Below are positions 16,553 through 27,314 of a DNA stretch of 64,000 nt, piece after piece. Numbering within the stretch: the first letter of the stretch is position 1; each line of letters starts with the position of its first letter. Made by a program: the position numbers and the translations under genes. The notes beneath the pieces were generated by a model. It was not told where the DNA came from, did no database searches, and was given only the letters and a program-made list of their open reading frames with translations. Source of the stretch: Advenella faeciporci (GTDB lineage: Bacteria > Pseudomonadota > Gammaproteobacteria > Burkholderiales > Burkholderiaceae_B); the NCBI RefSeq assembly GCF_014652395.1, contig NZ_BMYS01000016.1:21702-85701 (forward strand), read 5' to 3'.

Positions 16553-19500
16553 AACCCGTTTATTTGAGCATGCAGGCTTTTGGTCCTTTTGCGGCAAAAG
16601 AAGAAGTTGATTTTACCCGCCTGGGCGAAAACCCCCTGTTTCTGATTAATGGGCCAACCGGTGCGGGTAAAAGCACCTTGCTGGACGCCATCTGTTTTGC
16701 CCTGTATGGCCAGGCGGCCGATGATGACCGTGAGCCCGCTGCCTTGCGCTCGGATATGGCGGCCCCCCAATTGTTAACCGAAGTTGAGTTCTTGTTTGCA
16801 TTGGGTGAAAAACAATACCGTATTGCCAGAATGCCGGCGCAGAACAAGCCCAAGCAGCGGGGTGAAGGTTTTACCACGCAGGCGACTGAGGCAAAACTGT
16901 GGGAAATAACGGCTGACGGGAATGAAATTCTGCTGGTGCAGAAAAAAGCCACCGAAGTAACTGAAAAGGTGGTTGAGCTGACAGGCCTGACAGCTGAGCA
17001 GTTCAGGCAGGTGATGGTATTGCCACAGGGCAAGTTCAGGGCTTTGTTATTGGCCAATTCCCAGCAAAGGGAAAGCATTTTCAGCCAGCTGTTTCAAACC
17101 GCCATTTATCGCAAAATAGAAGAGAAGCTGAAGCAGCGGGCAGCGGATATTGAAGAAAGCAAAAATAAGCATGACCAGAAAATTGCCGGTTTGCTGGAAT
17201 CGGCCGATTGCGGTTCGGAAGCGGCCCTGAAAGAAAAAACCAGTCAACTTGCACCGCTTGTCGAGGAACTTAAAACGCAAAAAGAACTCGCCTTTGAGCA
17301 ATTCTTGCTGTTTGAAAAAGAGCGCTCCGGCGCAACGGCTTTGCAGGAATTGTTCAGGCAGAAAGAAAGTTGCCAAAATTCATTGGCCACACTTGAGCAG
17401 GCGCGCGGACAATTGCGGCAATCCGAACATAAGCTTGCGCGTTCCAGCCAGGCCGCTTTGCTAATGCCGCTTATTCAGGCGCGCGAAGTGGCGGAAAAAC
17501 ACTGCGAAAATTTGCGGCAGGAATTGCAGGCGCTGGCGCTGAAAATGGCCAGTGCCGGGAAAAAGCTTGAAGAAACCCGCGGGCAATTTGAACTGGCCAC
17601 AACCCAGTACCGGCAAAAAGATGACTTGAATGTTCAAATCCATGAACTTGAGCGTTACCGTGAAAAAATGGTCTTGCTTCAGCAAAAGCAAGTGGAGCAT
17701 GAGCGCCTGCAGGCAGTATTGCGTCAAATAAACCAGTCACATGATGAGCAGTTGTTTGCCCGGCAGCATAAACAGCAACAACTGGAGCAAACCAGGGAAA
17801 AAATTGTCGGGTTGCAAATTTTTGTTGAGGGCCTGTCTGATGCCGTGCAGCAACTGGATCAGGCTGAACATGCCCTGCAATTAAAAAAACAGTATGATGC
17901 CTTGCTGGATAAAAGCCGGGCCTTGACAGAGCGTGTGCGGGTTGACACCGCATCTGTGGAGAAAACGCGGCAAATCTGGCAGGAGATGCACCAAGAAGAT
18001 ACCCGGCTGCAAATCCAGTGGCACCGGGAACAGGCGGCACAGTTGGCCAGCCGTTTGCGGTTGAATGAGCCTTGTCCGGTGTGTGGCAGCACCACGCATC
18101 CGCAACCGGCACAGGTACAACAGGCGTTACTTGACAAGGAAGATCTTGAGCGGTCTGCGCTAAGGCTTGAAAATGCGCGTCAGCAGCTGCAAAACATGGA
18201 AAATTCCCTGGTTCAGGTTCGTACCTTGCAAGAGGCGTTTGCGGTGCAAATCAATGAGCAGCTGGAGGCACTTGGTGACAGTGCCAGTGTACCCGCCAGT
18301 ACTTTGCAGGACATGTGTGAGCAGGCCCGCAAACAGGTTAACCAGTGCAGGCAGGCCAGGCAGTCGCGGTCCTTGTTGCAAGAGCAGCTGGCTGTTCTTG
18401 CAAAGGAGCTGTCGCAGCTGGATGAAACCTTGCAGCATACCCGGGAAAAGCAGCAGGCCATCAGGCTTTCCCAGGCCTCCCTTGAAAATGAGCTCAAGCT
18501 TCGGCTGGCCGAATTGCCAGAGCCGTTTCGTGATGCCACCGTGCTGGAGCAAACGCTGACCGCTTTCAGGCAGCGTCTTGCTTTACTGCAAAATGAATAT
18601 GAAATGTCCCGGCAGGCGTATGACCAAGCCAGCCAGGACAGTGTCCAGCTGCAGGAACGCAAGGCTGGGCTTGATAACCGGCAGGAACAGGCAATCGTTG
18701 TCTTGCAACAGGCGCGGCAGGCCTGTCAGGACCAGCTTGAGCGGCATGCTTTTGACAGTGAGCAGGCATGCAGGCAGGCGGTGCTGGACGAGCATGAAAG
18801 GCAGGCGCTTGAGCAGTATGTAAAGCGGTTTAACCGTCAACAGTATGAGCTTGAAGGACAGTATAAGAATATTTGTGAACAGCTTGAGGGTAAAACCCTG
18901 CCTGATTTGACGCAAATGGAAAGCCGGCATGAGCAGATGAAGCAGTTGCGTGACCAGGCCCAGCATGCCTGGCAGCAGCATGCCGAAAAATTGCATCAAC
19001 TGGCATCGGTGGCTGTAAAAATTGACCGCATGCATGAACAAAATGCCGGTCTGGAACGGGAGTATGCCATTTATGGCACGCTCAGCCATATTGCCAATGG
19101 GCGCGGAGACAGCCGGATCAGCCTGCAGCGGTTTGTGCTAAGCGTATTGCTTGATGATGTCCTGGCCGATGCCACGATGCGCCTGCGTCTCATGAGCAAG
19201 GGTCGTTATCAATTGATCCGGAAAGAAGATCGGGCCAAGGGTAATAGCAGGTCGGGGCTGGACCTGGAGGTCATGGACGAATATACGGGTATTGCCCGGC
19301 CGGTTGCCACCTTGTCGGGGGGCGAGTCTTTCATGGCGGCGCTGTCGCTGGCGCTGGGCCTGTCGGATGTGGTTCAGGCCTATGCAGGCGGTATCAGGCT
19401 TGACACCCTGTTTATAGATGAAGGATTTGGCAGCCTTGATATGGACTCTCTGGATCTGGCTATTCGAACCTTGCTGGATTTGCAGGCAAGTGGCCGAACC

Positions 19501-19608
19501 ATTGGTATTATTTCCCATGTAACTGAATTGAAAGAGCAAATGGCTTTGCGGATTGATGTCCTGCCTTCTGAAAGGGGTAGCAGCATTAAAGTGCAAGGCG
19601 TTCAATAG
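16549..19608 (+). CDS. sbcC: Exonuclease subunit SbcC (Rad50-type ATPase)
   Basis: A 1019-residue SMC-like ATPase. Walker A GPTGAGKSTLL lies near residue 33-43. Two long coiled-coil arms rich in Gln, Leu and Glu flank the zinc hook CPVCGSTTHP (about 508-517). The C-terminal head has LSGGESFMAALSLALGL and Walker B DTLFIDEGFGSLDMDSLDLA. SbcC opens and positions DNA for the SbcD nuclease. Translation is coupled to sbcD by ATGA. Length is close to E. coli SbcC (1048). Confidence 0.95.
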   Translation: MKPVYLSMQAFGPFAAKEEVDFTRLGENPLFLINGPTGAGKSTLLDAICFALYGQAADDDREPAALRSDMAAPQLLTEVEFLFALGEKQYRIARMPAQNKPKQRGEGFTTQATEAKLWEITADGNEILLVQKKATEVTEKVVELTGLTAEQFRQVMVLPQGKFRALLLANSQQRESIFSQLFQTAIYRKIEEKLKQRAADIEESKNKHDQKIAGLLESADCGSEAALKEKTSQLAPLVEELKTQKELAFEQFLLFEKERSGATALQELFRQKESCQNSLATLEQARGQLRQSEHKLARSSQAALLMPLIQAREVAEKHCENLRQELQALALKMASAGKKLEETRGQFELATTQYRQKDDLNVQIHELERYREKMVLLQQKQVEHERLQAVLRQINQSHDEQLFARQHKQQQLEQTREKIVGLQIFVEGLSDAVQQLDQAEHALQLKKQYDALLDKSRALTERVRVDTASVEKTRQIWQEMHQEDTRLQIQWHREQAAQLASRLRLNEPCPVCGSTTHPQPAQVQQALLDKEDLERSALRLENARQQLQNMENSLVQVRTLQEAFAVQINEQLEALGDSASVPASTLQDMCEQARKQVNQCRQARQSRSLLQEQLAVLAKELSQLDETLQHTREKQQAIRLSQASLENELKLRLAELPEPFRDATVLEQTLTAFRQRLALLQNEYEMSRQAYDQASQDSVQLQERKAGLDNRQEQAIVVLQQARQACQDQLERHAFDSEQACRQAVLDEHERQALEQYVKRFNRQQYELEGQYKNICEQLEGKTLPDLTQMESRHEQMKQLRDQAQHAWQQHAEKLHQLASVAVKIDRMHEQNAGLEREYAIYGTLSHIANGRGDSRISLQRFVLSVLLDDVLADATMRLRLMSKGRYQLIRKEDRAKGNSRSGLDLEVMDEYTGIARPVATLSGGESFMAALSLALGLSDVVQAYAGGIRLDTLFIDEGFGSLDMDSLDLAIRTLLDLQASGRTIGIISHVTELKEQMALRIDVLPSERGSSIKVQGVQ

Positions 19609-19636
19609 GTTTTTTTCGGCATAAACCGTGTTTATA

Positions 19637-20155
19637 TCAAGGTATTAGGGGAGGCTGTCGGGACTCATGGCGTAATAGCCATGTTTTGCGTTCAAGACCG
19701 CCGCCATAGCCTGTCATACTGCCGTTTTTCCCAATAACCCTGTGACAGGGGATGACAATTGAAATGGGGTTGGCACCATTGGCCAGTCCTACGGCTCGTG
19801 AGGCTTTCGGGTTGCCGACTTTGGCAGCCAATTCACCATAGCTCATGGTTTGGCTATACGGAATGTCTTGCAGGGCCTGCCATACGGCACGCTGGAACCC
19901 GGTTCCACCAGTTGCGACCGGGATGTTATCCAGTGCGGCCAAATTGCCATTGAAATAGTCTTGCAGGTTTTTTGAGTAGGGACAGGGTGTGTGGGCAGAA
20001 ATGATTTGCGTTTGCCCGTATTGCCGTTGCAATAAATTGTGCATGCGTTCGGCATAATCGGCAAAATCAAGAACTCTGAGGTTTTGCCTGTCATCGGTCA
20101 TTAGAATGATTTCTCCCAGTGGGGAGGTCATTCTTGACATATAGAGTTTCAGCAT
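19637..20155 (-). CDS. ogt: Methylated-DNA--[protein]-cysteine S-methyltransferase
   Basis: A 172-residue suicide repair protein that takes methyl groups from O6-methylguanine and O4-methylthymine. The active-site motif IPCHRVIG (about 137-144) is intact, and the helix-turn-helix region QRAVWQALQDIPYSQTMSYG precedes it. The length matches E. coli Ogt (171) rather than Ada. The ATG at 20155 has AGGT seven bases upstream; longer in-frame starts lack one. It is convergent with sbcC and divergent from the response regulator at 20238. Confidence 0.93.
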   Translation of the reverse strand: MLKLYMSRMTSPLGEIILMTDDRQNLRVLDFADYAERMHNLLQRQYGQTQIISAHTPCPYSKNLQDYFNGNLAALDNIPVATGGTGFQRAVWQALQDIPYSQTMSYGELAAKVGNPKASRAVGLANGANPISIVIPCHRVIGKNGSMTGYGGGLERKTWLLRHESRQPPLIP

Positions 20156-20237
20156 ATTTTGACCTAAGATTAAATTTTGCGCAAATTGAGATACCATTTG
20201 GTATTTTAAAGCGATTAATTCAATAAGAAAGCTCAAA

Positions 20238-20912
20238 ATGAGAATATTGGTAATTGAAGATGACAGTATCCTTGGTTCTGCCCTGCAGGAGTTCCTCAGG
20301 GCGCAGGGGTATGCGGTAGACTGGGTGAATAATGGCAGTCAGGCGCTGGGGGCGGTATCGGCACAAGCTTATGATTTATTGGTGTTAGACTTGAATTTAC
20401 CGGATATGAGCGGGCTGGATGTCCTGAGGCAGTTAAGGGCACAGGGGCAGCAAGCTCCTACCTTGATTTTAACTGCCCGCGATGGGGTTGAAGACCGTGT
20501 GGCTGGCCTGGACGCAGGTGCCGATGATTATGTGACCAAACCCTTCGAGTTGGCGGAACTTGCTGCCCGCGTTCGTGCGTTTGCCCGCAGGCAGGCGGGT
20601 CAGCCCAGTCCGATCCTTGAGGTTGGCCCTCTTGTATTTGATATGGTGGGTAGGGAAGTAAGGGCGAATGGTGAACGCTTGAATTTATCGGTTCGCGAGT
20701 TATCGGTGCTGGAAATGCTGATGGTTAGGGCGGGCAGGGTGGTAACCAAACGCCAGATCGTGAATTCGCTGTCAGCCTGGGATGCCGATTTCAGCGAGAA
20801 TGCCGTTGAAGTGTATGTGTACCGTTTACGCAAGCGGATTGAAGGGTTGGGGATTTGCATTCAGACGGTACGCGGTTTTGGTTATCTGCTTGAAATTGAT
20901 GTTGAAGCCTGA
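20238..20912 (+). CDS. OmpR/PhoB-family response regulator (TctD/QseB-like)
   Basis: A 224-residue two-domain regulator. The receiver domain has the acidic pair in VIEDDSILG, the phospho-acceptor Asp in LVLDLNLPDMSG (about residue 51), and the conserved Lys in DDYVTKPFELAEL (about 101). The C-terminal winged helix (about 125-222) ends in the DNA-binding VYRLRKRIE and IQTVRGFGYLLE. It is followed after 72 bases by its kinase, and by kup; possible control of potassium uptake is an inference from that order only. Confidence 0.92.
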   Translation: MRILVIEDDSILGSALQEFLRAQGYAVDWVNNGSQALGAVSAQAYDLLVLDLNLPDMSGLDVLRQLRAQGQQAPTLILTARDGVEDRVAGLDAGADDYVTKPFELAELAARVRAFARRQAGQPSPILEVGPLVFDMVGREVRANGERLNLSVRELSVLEMLMVRAGRVVTKRQIVNSLSAWDADFSENAVEVYVYRLRKRIEGLGICIQTVRGFGYLLEIDVEA

Positions 20913-20984
20913 TAGTTGCTGTTGGCGGGCCATGGGCGGTGGCTTGTGGTGCCTTGAGGTGCTTTGTTTTGCGAAAGGTTATCC

Positions 20985-22112
20985 ATGCATAATCTCAATT
21001 CCCTGAAATTGTTGAAAAAAAACACCCGGCTTTTGTCAAAAGGTTCCCTTTCGCGATACCTGATTATTCGCTTGATGCCTGCCTTGCTGGTTTTGTTCCT
21101 GCTGGATTTTAGCGTGACCTGGTTTATTACCCACGAGTTTTCGGTTGTCTACTGGGATTTGCAGGATATTCTTCTGTTGATCCTGGCCGGTCAGGTCATT
21201 CTGGTTATATTGTTTGCCTGGCTGGTGGTGTACGGAATTCGCTCCGGACTGCGTTCGGTGAATCTTATTTCCACCCAGATTGCCCAGCGTAATGAAGAGG
21301 ATCTGCAGGCCATTGACATGACCAATGTGCCTACCGAGCTTGCCCCGCTGGTGTCGCGAATAAATGAATTGTTTCGAAGGCTGGATGAATCCATGGCTGC
21401 GCAAAGGCGCTTCATTGGTCATGCCGCGCATCAGTTAAGGACGCCTTTGGCTGGTTTGCGACTTGAGTCCGAGCTCATGCTGGCGCAGCCTTTGCCCGAA
21501 GATGTCAGGAAAAGGGCTGAAAGGATAAAATCCATCAGTAACCGGATGATTCATTTGGGGCAGCAGTTGCTGGTGCTGGCTCGTGCCGACCCTGGCATAC
21601 GGCCACAAAACAGCTTTTCCCGGATCGATTTGTGTGAGTGGGTGCAAACCAGCGGTTCCGAATGGGTGCCCAAAACCCGTCAGCAACATATTGATCTCTT
21701 GCTGGAGGCGCCTGCTTGCACCGTGTGGATTGATGGTGACCCGCTATTGCTGGAAGAGTTGCTGGGCAACCTGATTGATAATGCCCTGAAATATGCCAAA
21801 GGTGCAAAACATATTGTGCTCACAGTGGGCCAGAATCCGCCCTCCCTGTCGGTGGAAGATGATGGTTGTGGCATAGAGCCGGAAGACCGGCAGCATGTTT
21901 TTGAAGCGTTTTATCGTGCTTCAGGAGTGGGGGTCAGTGGTTCTGGCCTTGGGCTTCAGGTGGTGCAGGAAATTGCCAGGGCGCATGGGGCCGGGTGGAG
22001 CCTGGTCAGCAAGCCGGTTATAAAGGGTACGCGTATTACGGTTGTTTTTCCCGGCCCCAGAATTGGTACGCAATTAAGCCGTCAAGAGAAAAAAAATGCA
22101 AAAAAACAATAA
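20985..22112 (+). CDS. Sensor histidine kinase lacking a periplasmic sensor domain (TctE/QseC-like)
   Basis: A 375-residue membrane kinase. Two membrane helices (about 24-45 and 60-84) are separated by only some 15 residues (FSVVYWDLQD region), so the periplasmic domain that TctE/QseC relatives carry is missing. After a HAMP-like stretch come the H-box HAAHQLRTPLAG, the N-box NLIDNALKYA, the G1 box VEDDGCGIEP and the G2 box SGSGLGLQVVQ; the catalytic core looks intact. The ATG at 20985 has AAAGG at good spacing; a TTG at 20964 is less likely. The end overlaps kup by 17 bases. Confidence 0.9.
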   Translation: MHNLNSLKLLKKNTRLLSKGSLSRYLIIRLMPALLVLFLLDFSVTWFITHEFSVVYWDLQDILLLILAGQVILVILFAWLVVYGIRSGLRSVNLISTQIAQRNEEDLQAIDMTNVPTELAPLVSRINELFRRLDESMAAQRRFIGHAAHQLRTPLAGLRLESELMLAQPLPEDVRKRAERIKSISNRMIHLGQQLLVLARADPGIRPQNSFSRIDLCEWVQTSGSEWVPKTRQQHIDLLLEAPACTVWIDGDPLLLEELLGNLIDNALKYAKGAKHIVLTVGQNPPSLSVEDDGCGIEPEDRQHVFEAFYRASGVGVSGSGLGLQVVQEIARAHGAGWSLVSKPVIKGTRITVVFPGPRIGTQLSRQEKKNAKKQ

Positions 22113-23988
22113 AACCGCCAAACCGGCCAGTCCTGGAGCAGCCTTGCTGCTGGGTGCCCTGGGGGTCGTTTACGGGGACATTGGCACCAGTCCTTTATAT
22201 ACGCTGAAGGCCAGTCTTTCAGTTTATGGTGGACAGGTTGATCATCAGGATGTGATTGGGGTTTTGTCCATACTGTTCTGGCTGCTTATCCTGGTGGTCT
22301 CTATTAAATATGTTTTGTTCATGTTGCGGGCAGACAATAAAGGCGAGGGCGGTATTCTGGCGCTGATGGAGCTGGCGATTCGTGGTGCGGGCGGACGTCA
22401 TCGGTTATGGCTGATTGTAATGGGCATTTTTGGGGCTTGCCTGTTTTATGGTGACAGCATTATTACACCTGCCATTTCAGTATTGTCGGCCCTGGAAGGT
22501 ATTGGTGTGGTTTCGCATGCGCTGGATAAGTGGGTTGTGCCCCTATCGGTGATTGTTATTATTGGCCTGTTTTGGATCCAGTCACGGGGAACCGGAGCAA
22601 TGGGAAAGCTGTTTGGCCCAGTCATGTTACTGTGGTTTTTTTCGCTTGCTTTGTTTGGTATCTGGAATATTATTCGTTATCCAGGTGTTCTACAGGCACT
22701 TAATCCTTTGTTTGCGCTGGCCTACGTCATTCAGGATCCGCTACACAGTTTTCTGCTATTGGGTTACGTGGTGCTGGCATTAACGGGCGCAGAGGCGCTT
22801 TATGCCGATATGGGTCATTTTGGTCGCCCTGCGATCAAGCGGGTCTGGTTCTGGCTTGTATTGCCGGCTTTGTTGCTTTGTTATTTTGGGCAGGGGGCAG
22901 CGGTGTTAATGGATCCTGCTGTGCTTGACAATCCCTTTTATTTATCCTTGCCTTCATTTGCTTTGTGGCCCATGTTGGTATTGGCGACATTGGCAACGGT
23001 TATTGCCTCACAAGCGGTTATTTCAGGTGCTTTTTCGGTTACGAGGCAGGCCGTTCAGCTTGGGTTCTGGCCACATATGGAAATTTCTCACACTTCAGAC
23101 AAGGAAAAAGGGCAAATTTATTTGCATACGGTCAATAGACTGCTGCTGATGGCTGTCTTGTTTCTGGTGCTGGTTTTTCAATCCTCTGAGCACCTGGCTC
23201 ATGCCTATGGATTTGCCGTGACCGGTACCATGCTCATGACTTCCATACTGGCTTTTAGGGTATTGCCCCGAAGATTCAGGGGAATCAGGCATATCCTGGT
23301 GTTTTTGATGGTACTTGTGTTTCTGCTTATCGATATCCTGTTGTTTTCCGCCAATGCCCTGAAAATTGCCGAAGGAGGATGGATACCCCTGGTTGTGGGG
23401 CTGCTGTTGTTTACCATGATGATGACCTGGTACAAGGGAAGGGCATATTTATCTGCAATGCAAATGAAAAATCAGCAAGCGCTTGAACCTTTCCTGGAAC
23501 TCTTGATGCAAGATCAGATAACCCGGGTACCAGGCACTGCCGTGTTCATGTCTGCCCATGAAGGTCGGGTCCCATCCGCTTTATTGCATAATTTGAAACA
23601 TAACAAGGTATTGCAGCGGCAGCTGGTCTTCCTGACGGTGAAAGGCAGGGATGAGCCCTATGTTACTGAAAATAAACGCTATGTTTTTGAAAATATTGCC
23701 AATAATGCATGGCAGCTAGTATTGTTTTATGGTTTCAAGGAAGATCCCAATGTGCCCGAGGTGCTTGGGCGGATTGCCATTGAACATCCGGAAATAGACC
23801 TGTCCGAAATGCAGACATCCTATTTTGTATCCCGCCAGTCAATTGTGCTTTCCCGCAAGGGAGCTTTGCATACGCAATGGTTAAAAAGCCTGTTTACACT
23901 GATGTCTAAAAATGCGATGCGCAGCACCCGATATTATAAAATCCCGCCCAACCGGGTTATTGAAATGGGAATGCAGATAGAGTTGTAG
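22096..23988 (+). CDS. kup: KUP-family potassium uptake protein
   Basis: A 630-residue K+ importer, probably a proton symporter. It opens with the signature LGVVYGDIGTSPLYTLKA (about 17-34), contains about twelve membrane helices up to residue 455, and has a cytoplasmic C-terminal domain of about 170 residues. ADNKGEGGILALMELA and FYGDSIITPAISVLSA are further family motifs. The ATG lies inside the end of the kinase gene (17-base overlap), with AAGAGA upstream, so the transporter is translated from the same message as the two-component pair. Confidence 0.96.
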   Translation: MQKNNKTAKPASPGAALLLGALGVVYGDIGTSPLYTLKASLSVYGGQVDHQDVIGVLSILFWLLILVVSIKYVLFMLRADNKGEGGILALMELAIRGAGGRHRLWLIVMGIFGACLFYGDSIITPAISVLSALEGIGVVSHALDKWVVPLSVIVIIGLFWIQSRGTGAMGKLFGPVMLLWFFSLALFGIWNIIRYPGVLQALNPLFALAYVIQDPLHSFLLLGYVVLALTGAEALYADMGHFGRPAIKRVWFWLVLPALLLCYFGQGAAVLMDPAVLDNPFYLSLPSFALWPMLVLATLATVIASQAVISGAFSVTRQAVQLGFWPHMEISHTSDKEKGQIYLHTVNRLLLMAVLFLVLVFQSSEHLAHAYGFAVTGTMLMTSILAFRVLPRRFRGIRHILVFLMVLVFLLIDILLFSANALKIAEGGWIPLVVGLLLFTMMMTWYKGRAYLSAMQMKNQQALEPFLELLMQDQITRVPGTAVFMSAHEGRVPSALLHNLKHNKVLQRQLVFLTVKGRDEPYVTENKRYVFENIANNAWQLVLFYGFKEDPNVPEVLGRIAIEHPEIDLSEMQTSYFVSRQSIVLSRKGALHTQWLKSLFTLMSKNAMRSTRYYKIPPNRVIEMGMQIEL

Positions 23989-23991
23989 TGG

Positions 23992-24032
23992 AAAAAAATT
24001 ACGCTTGCTTCGATAAACGGGCAAGCGTAATT
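23992..24032 (-). terminator. Terminator of the argF-argG operon
   Basis: The arms AATTACGCTTGC (23997-24008) and GCAAGCGTAATT (24021-24032) enclose a 12-base loop. Read on the minus strand they are followed by a run of T (complement of 23992-23998). It sits just past the argG stop. Confidence 0.9.
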
Positions 24033-24037
24033 GAGTA

Positions 24038-26382
<2,345 letters not shown>

Positions 26383-26438
26383 GGGTACAAAGTGAGAAAG
26401 AAAATTGAATATGGTTTAAAATAGAACAAAAGGTGTAT

Positions 26439-26463
26439 TTGTATAATTCTTTATCATATACAA
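26439..26463. promoter_or_regulatory. Candidate operator in the argF/DUF3579 divergent region
   Basis: An inverted repeat TTGTATA (26439-26445) and TATACAA (26457-26463) with an 11-base AT-rich centre. Its position between divergent genes, and its general likeness to AT-rich palindromic ARG boxes, suggest ArgR binding; the match to the E. coli consensus is only partial. Confidence 0.35.
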
Positions 26464-26536
26464 TTCTGCGTTTAGTATGTCCATCTTCCTGTATTTGTTT
26501 TTAAAAAAATACGGGGTTCTCGTAAAGTCTGATTAA

Positions 26537-26851
26537 GTGCAACAACTAATTATTCATGGTGTAACACAGCAAGGCCATCGATTTCGTCCCAGTGACTGGG
26601 CCGAACGTTTGGCCGGCGTAATGTCACAATTTCGTCCTGCCGGGTTTACGGGCAGCCACCTAACTTATTCACCTTATGTCGTGCCTAATATTCTTAATGG
26701 CGTCAAATGTGTGATTGTAGATACTCGCTTGCGCGAACTGGAACCCAAAGCCTGGAAATTTGTCGTTGACTTTGCAAGCGACAATAACCTGACCACTTCA
26801 ATGAATAAAATTGAAGGGATTGACTCCGAACAAAATAAAAGGACGCAGTAG
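26537..26851 (+). CDS. DUF3579 family protein
   Basis: A 104-residue soluble protein beginning with GTG (VQQLIIHGVTQQGHRFRPSD). The pattern HGVTQQGHRFRPSDWAERL and later VPNILNGVKCVIVDTRLREL matches the DUF3579 family, which is found next to argF in many betaproteobacteria. Its function is unknown. The start lacks a clear ribosome site. The stop codon TAG lies in the loop of the terminator hairpin. Confidence 0.85.
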   Translation: MQQLIIHGVTQQGHRFRPSDWAERLAGVMSQFRPAGFTGSHLTYSPYVVPNILNGVKCVIVDTRLRELEPKAWKFVVDFASDNNLTTSMNKIEGIDSEQNKRTQ

Positions 26852-26866
26852 CGTCCTTTTATTTTT
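26837..26866 (+). terminator. Terminator overlapping the DUF3579 stop codon
   Basis: AAAAGGACGC (26837-26846), loop AGTA, GCGTCCTTTT (26851-26860), then ATTTTT. The coding region's last codons form the left arm. Confidence 0.9.
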
Positions 26867-26870
26867 GCTG

Positions 26871-26898
26871 AAAAACTCGACAGCTTGTAAAAGCTGTC
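26871..26898 (-). terminator. Terminator of rpsT
   Basis: GACAGCTT (26879-26886), GTAA, AAGCTGTC (26891-26898). On the minus strand the hairpin is followed by GAGTTTTT. It sits 15 bases past the rpsT stop and faces the DUF3579 terminator. Confidence 0.78.
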
Positions 26899-26912
26899 AG
26901 AGTGAAGCAAAC

Positions 26913-27176
26913 TTAAGCGATTGCTTTAATGGCAGCTGCCAAACGGCTTTTTTGACGCGCTGCTTTGTTTTTGTGGATGATGTTTTTATCAGCCACGCGA
27001 TCGATGACGCTGGTTGCCTTGACAAAAACTTCGTTTGCCAGCGCTTGGTCGCCAGATTCAATAGCTTTGCGAACGTGCTTGATGTTTGTGCGCAGCAAAG
27101 AACGCAGGCTAGAGTTGTGTTTGTTGCGTGCTACAGATTGACGTGCACGTTTACGGGCTTGGGCAGTATTGGCCAT
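26913..27176 (-). CDS. rpsT: 30S ribosomal protein S20
   Basis: An 87-residue, strongly basic helical protein beginning [20 protein letters not shown], the S20 signature, with [20 protein letters not shown] at the C-terminus. S20 binds 16S rRNA early in small-subunit assembly. It is a single gene with its own promoter and terminator, downstream of murJ on the same strand. Confidence 0.98.
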   Translation of the reverse strand: MANTAQARKRARQSVARNKHNSSLRSLLRTNIKHVRKAIESGDQALANEVFVKATSVIDRVADKNIIHKNKAARQKSRLAAAIKAIA

Positions 27177-27215
27177 ATCAGATTCTTCTATTAAGTTAAT
27201 TCAGCAAAGTTCGTT

Positions 27216-27243
27216 ATTTTATCATAAACTTCACTTTTTGCAA
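27216..27243 (-). promoter_or_regulatory. Probable rpsT promoter
   Basis: On the minus strand TTGCAA (complement of 27238-27243), 16 bases, TAAAAT (complement of 27216-27221), about 40 bases before the rpsT ATG. Confidence 0.6.
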
Positions 27244-27314
27244 GATTTCTTTTTAAATACACTAATTTACGTGAGGTCTGCCATCATTGCGTTTGCCTGG
27301 AACAACATTTGATG

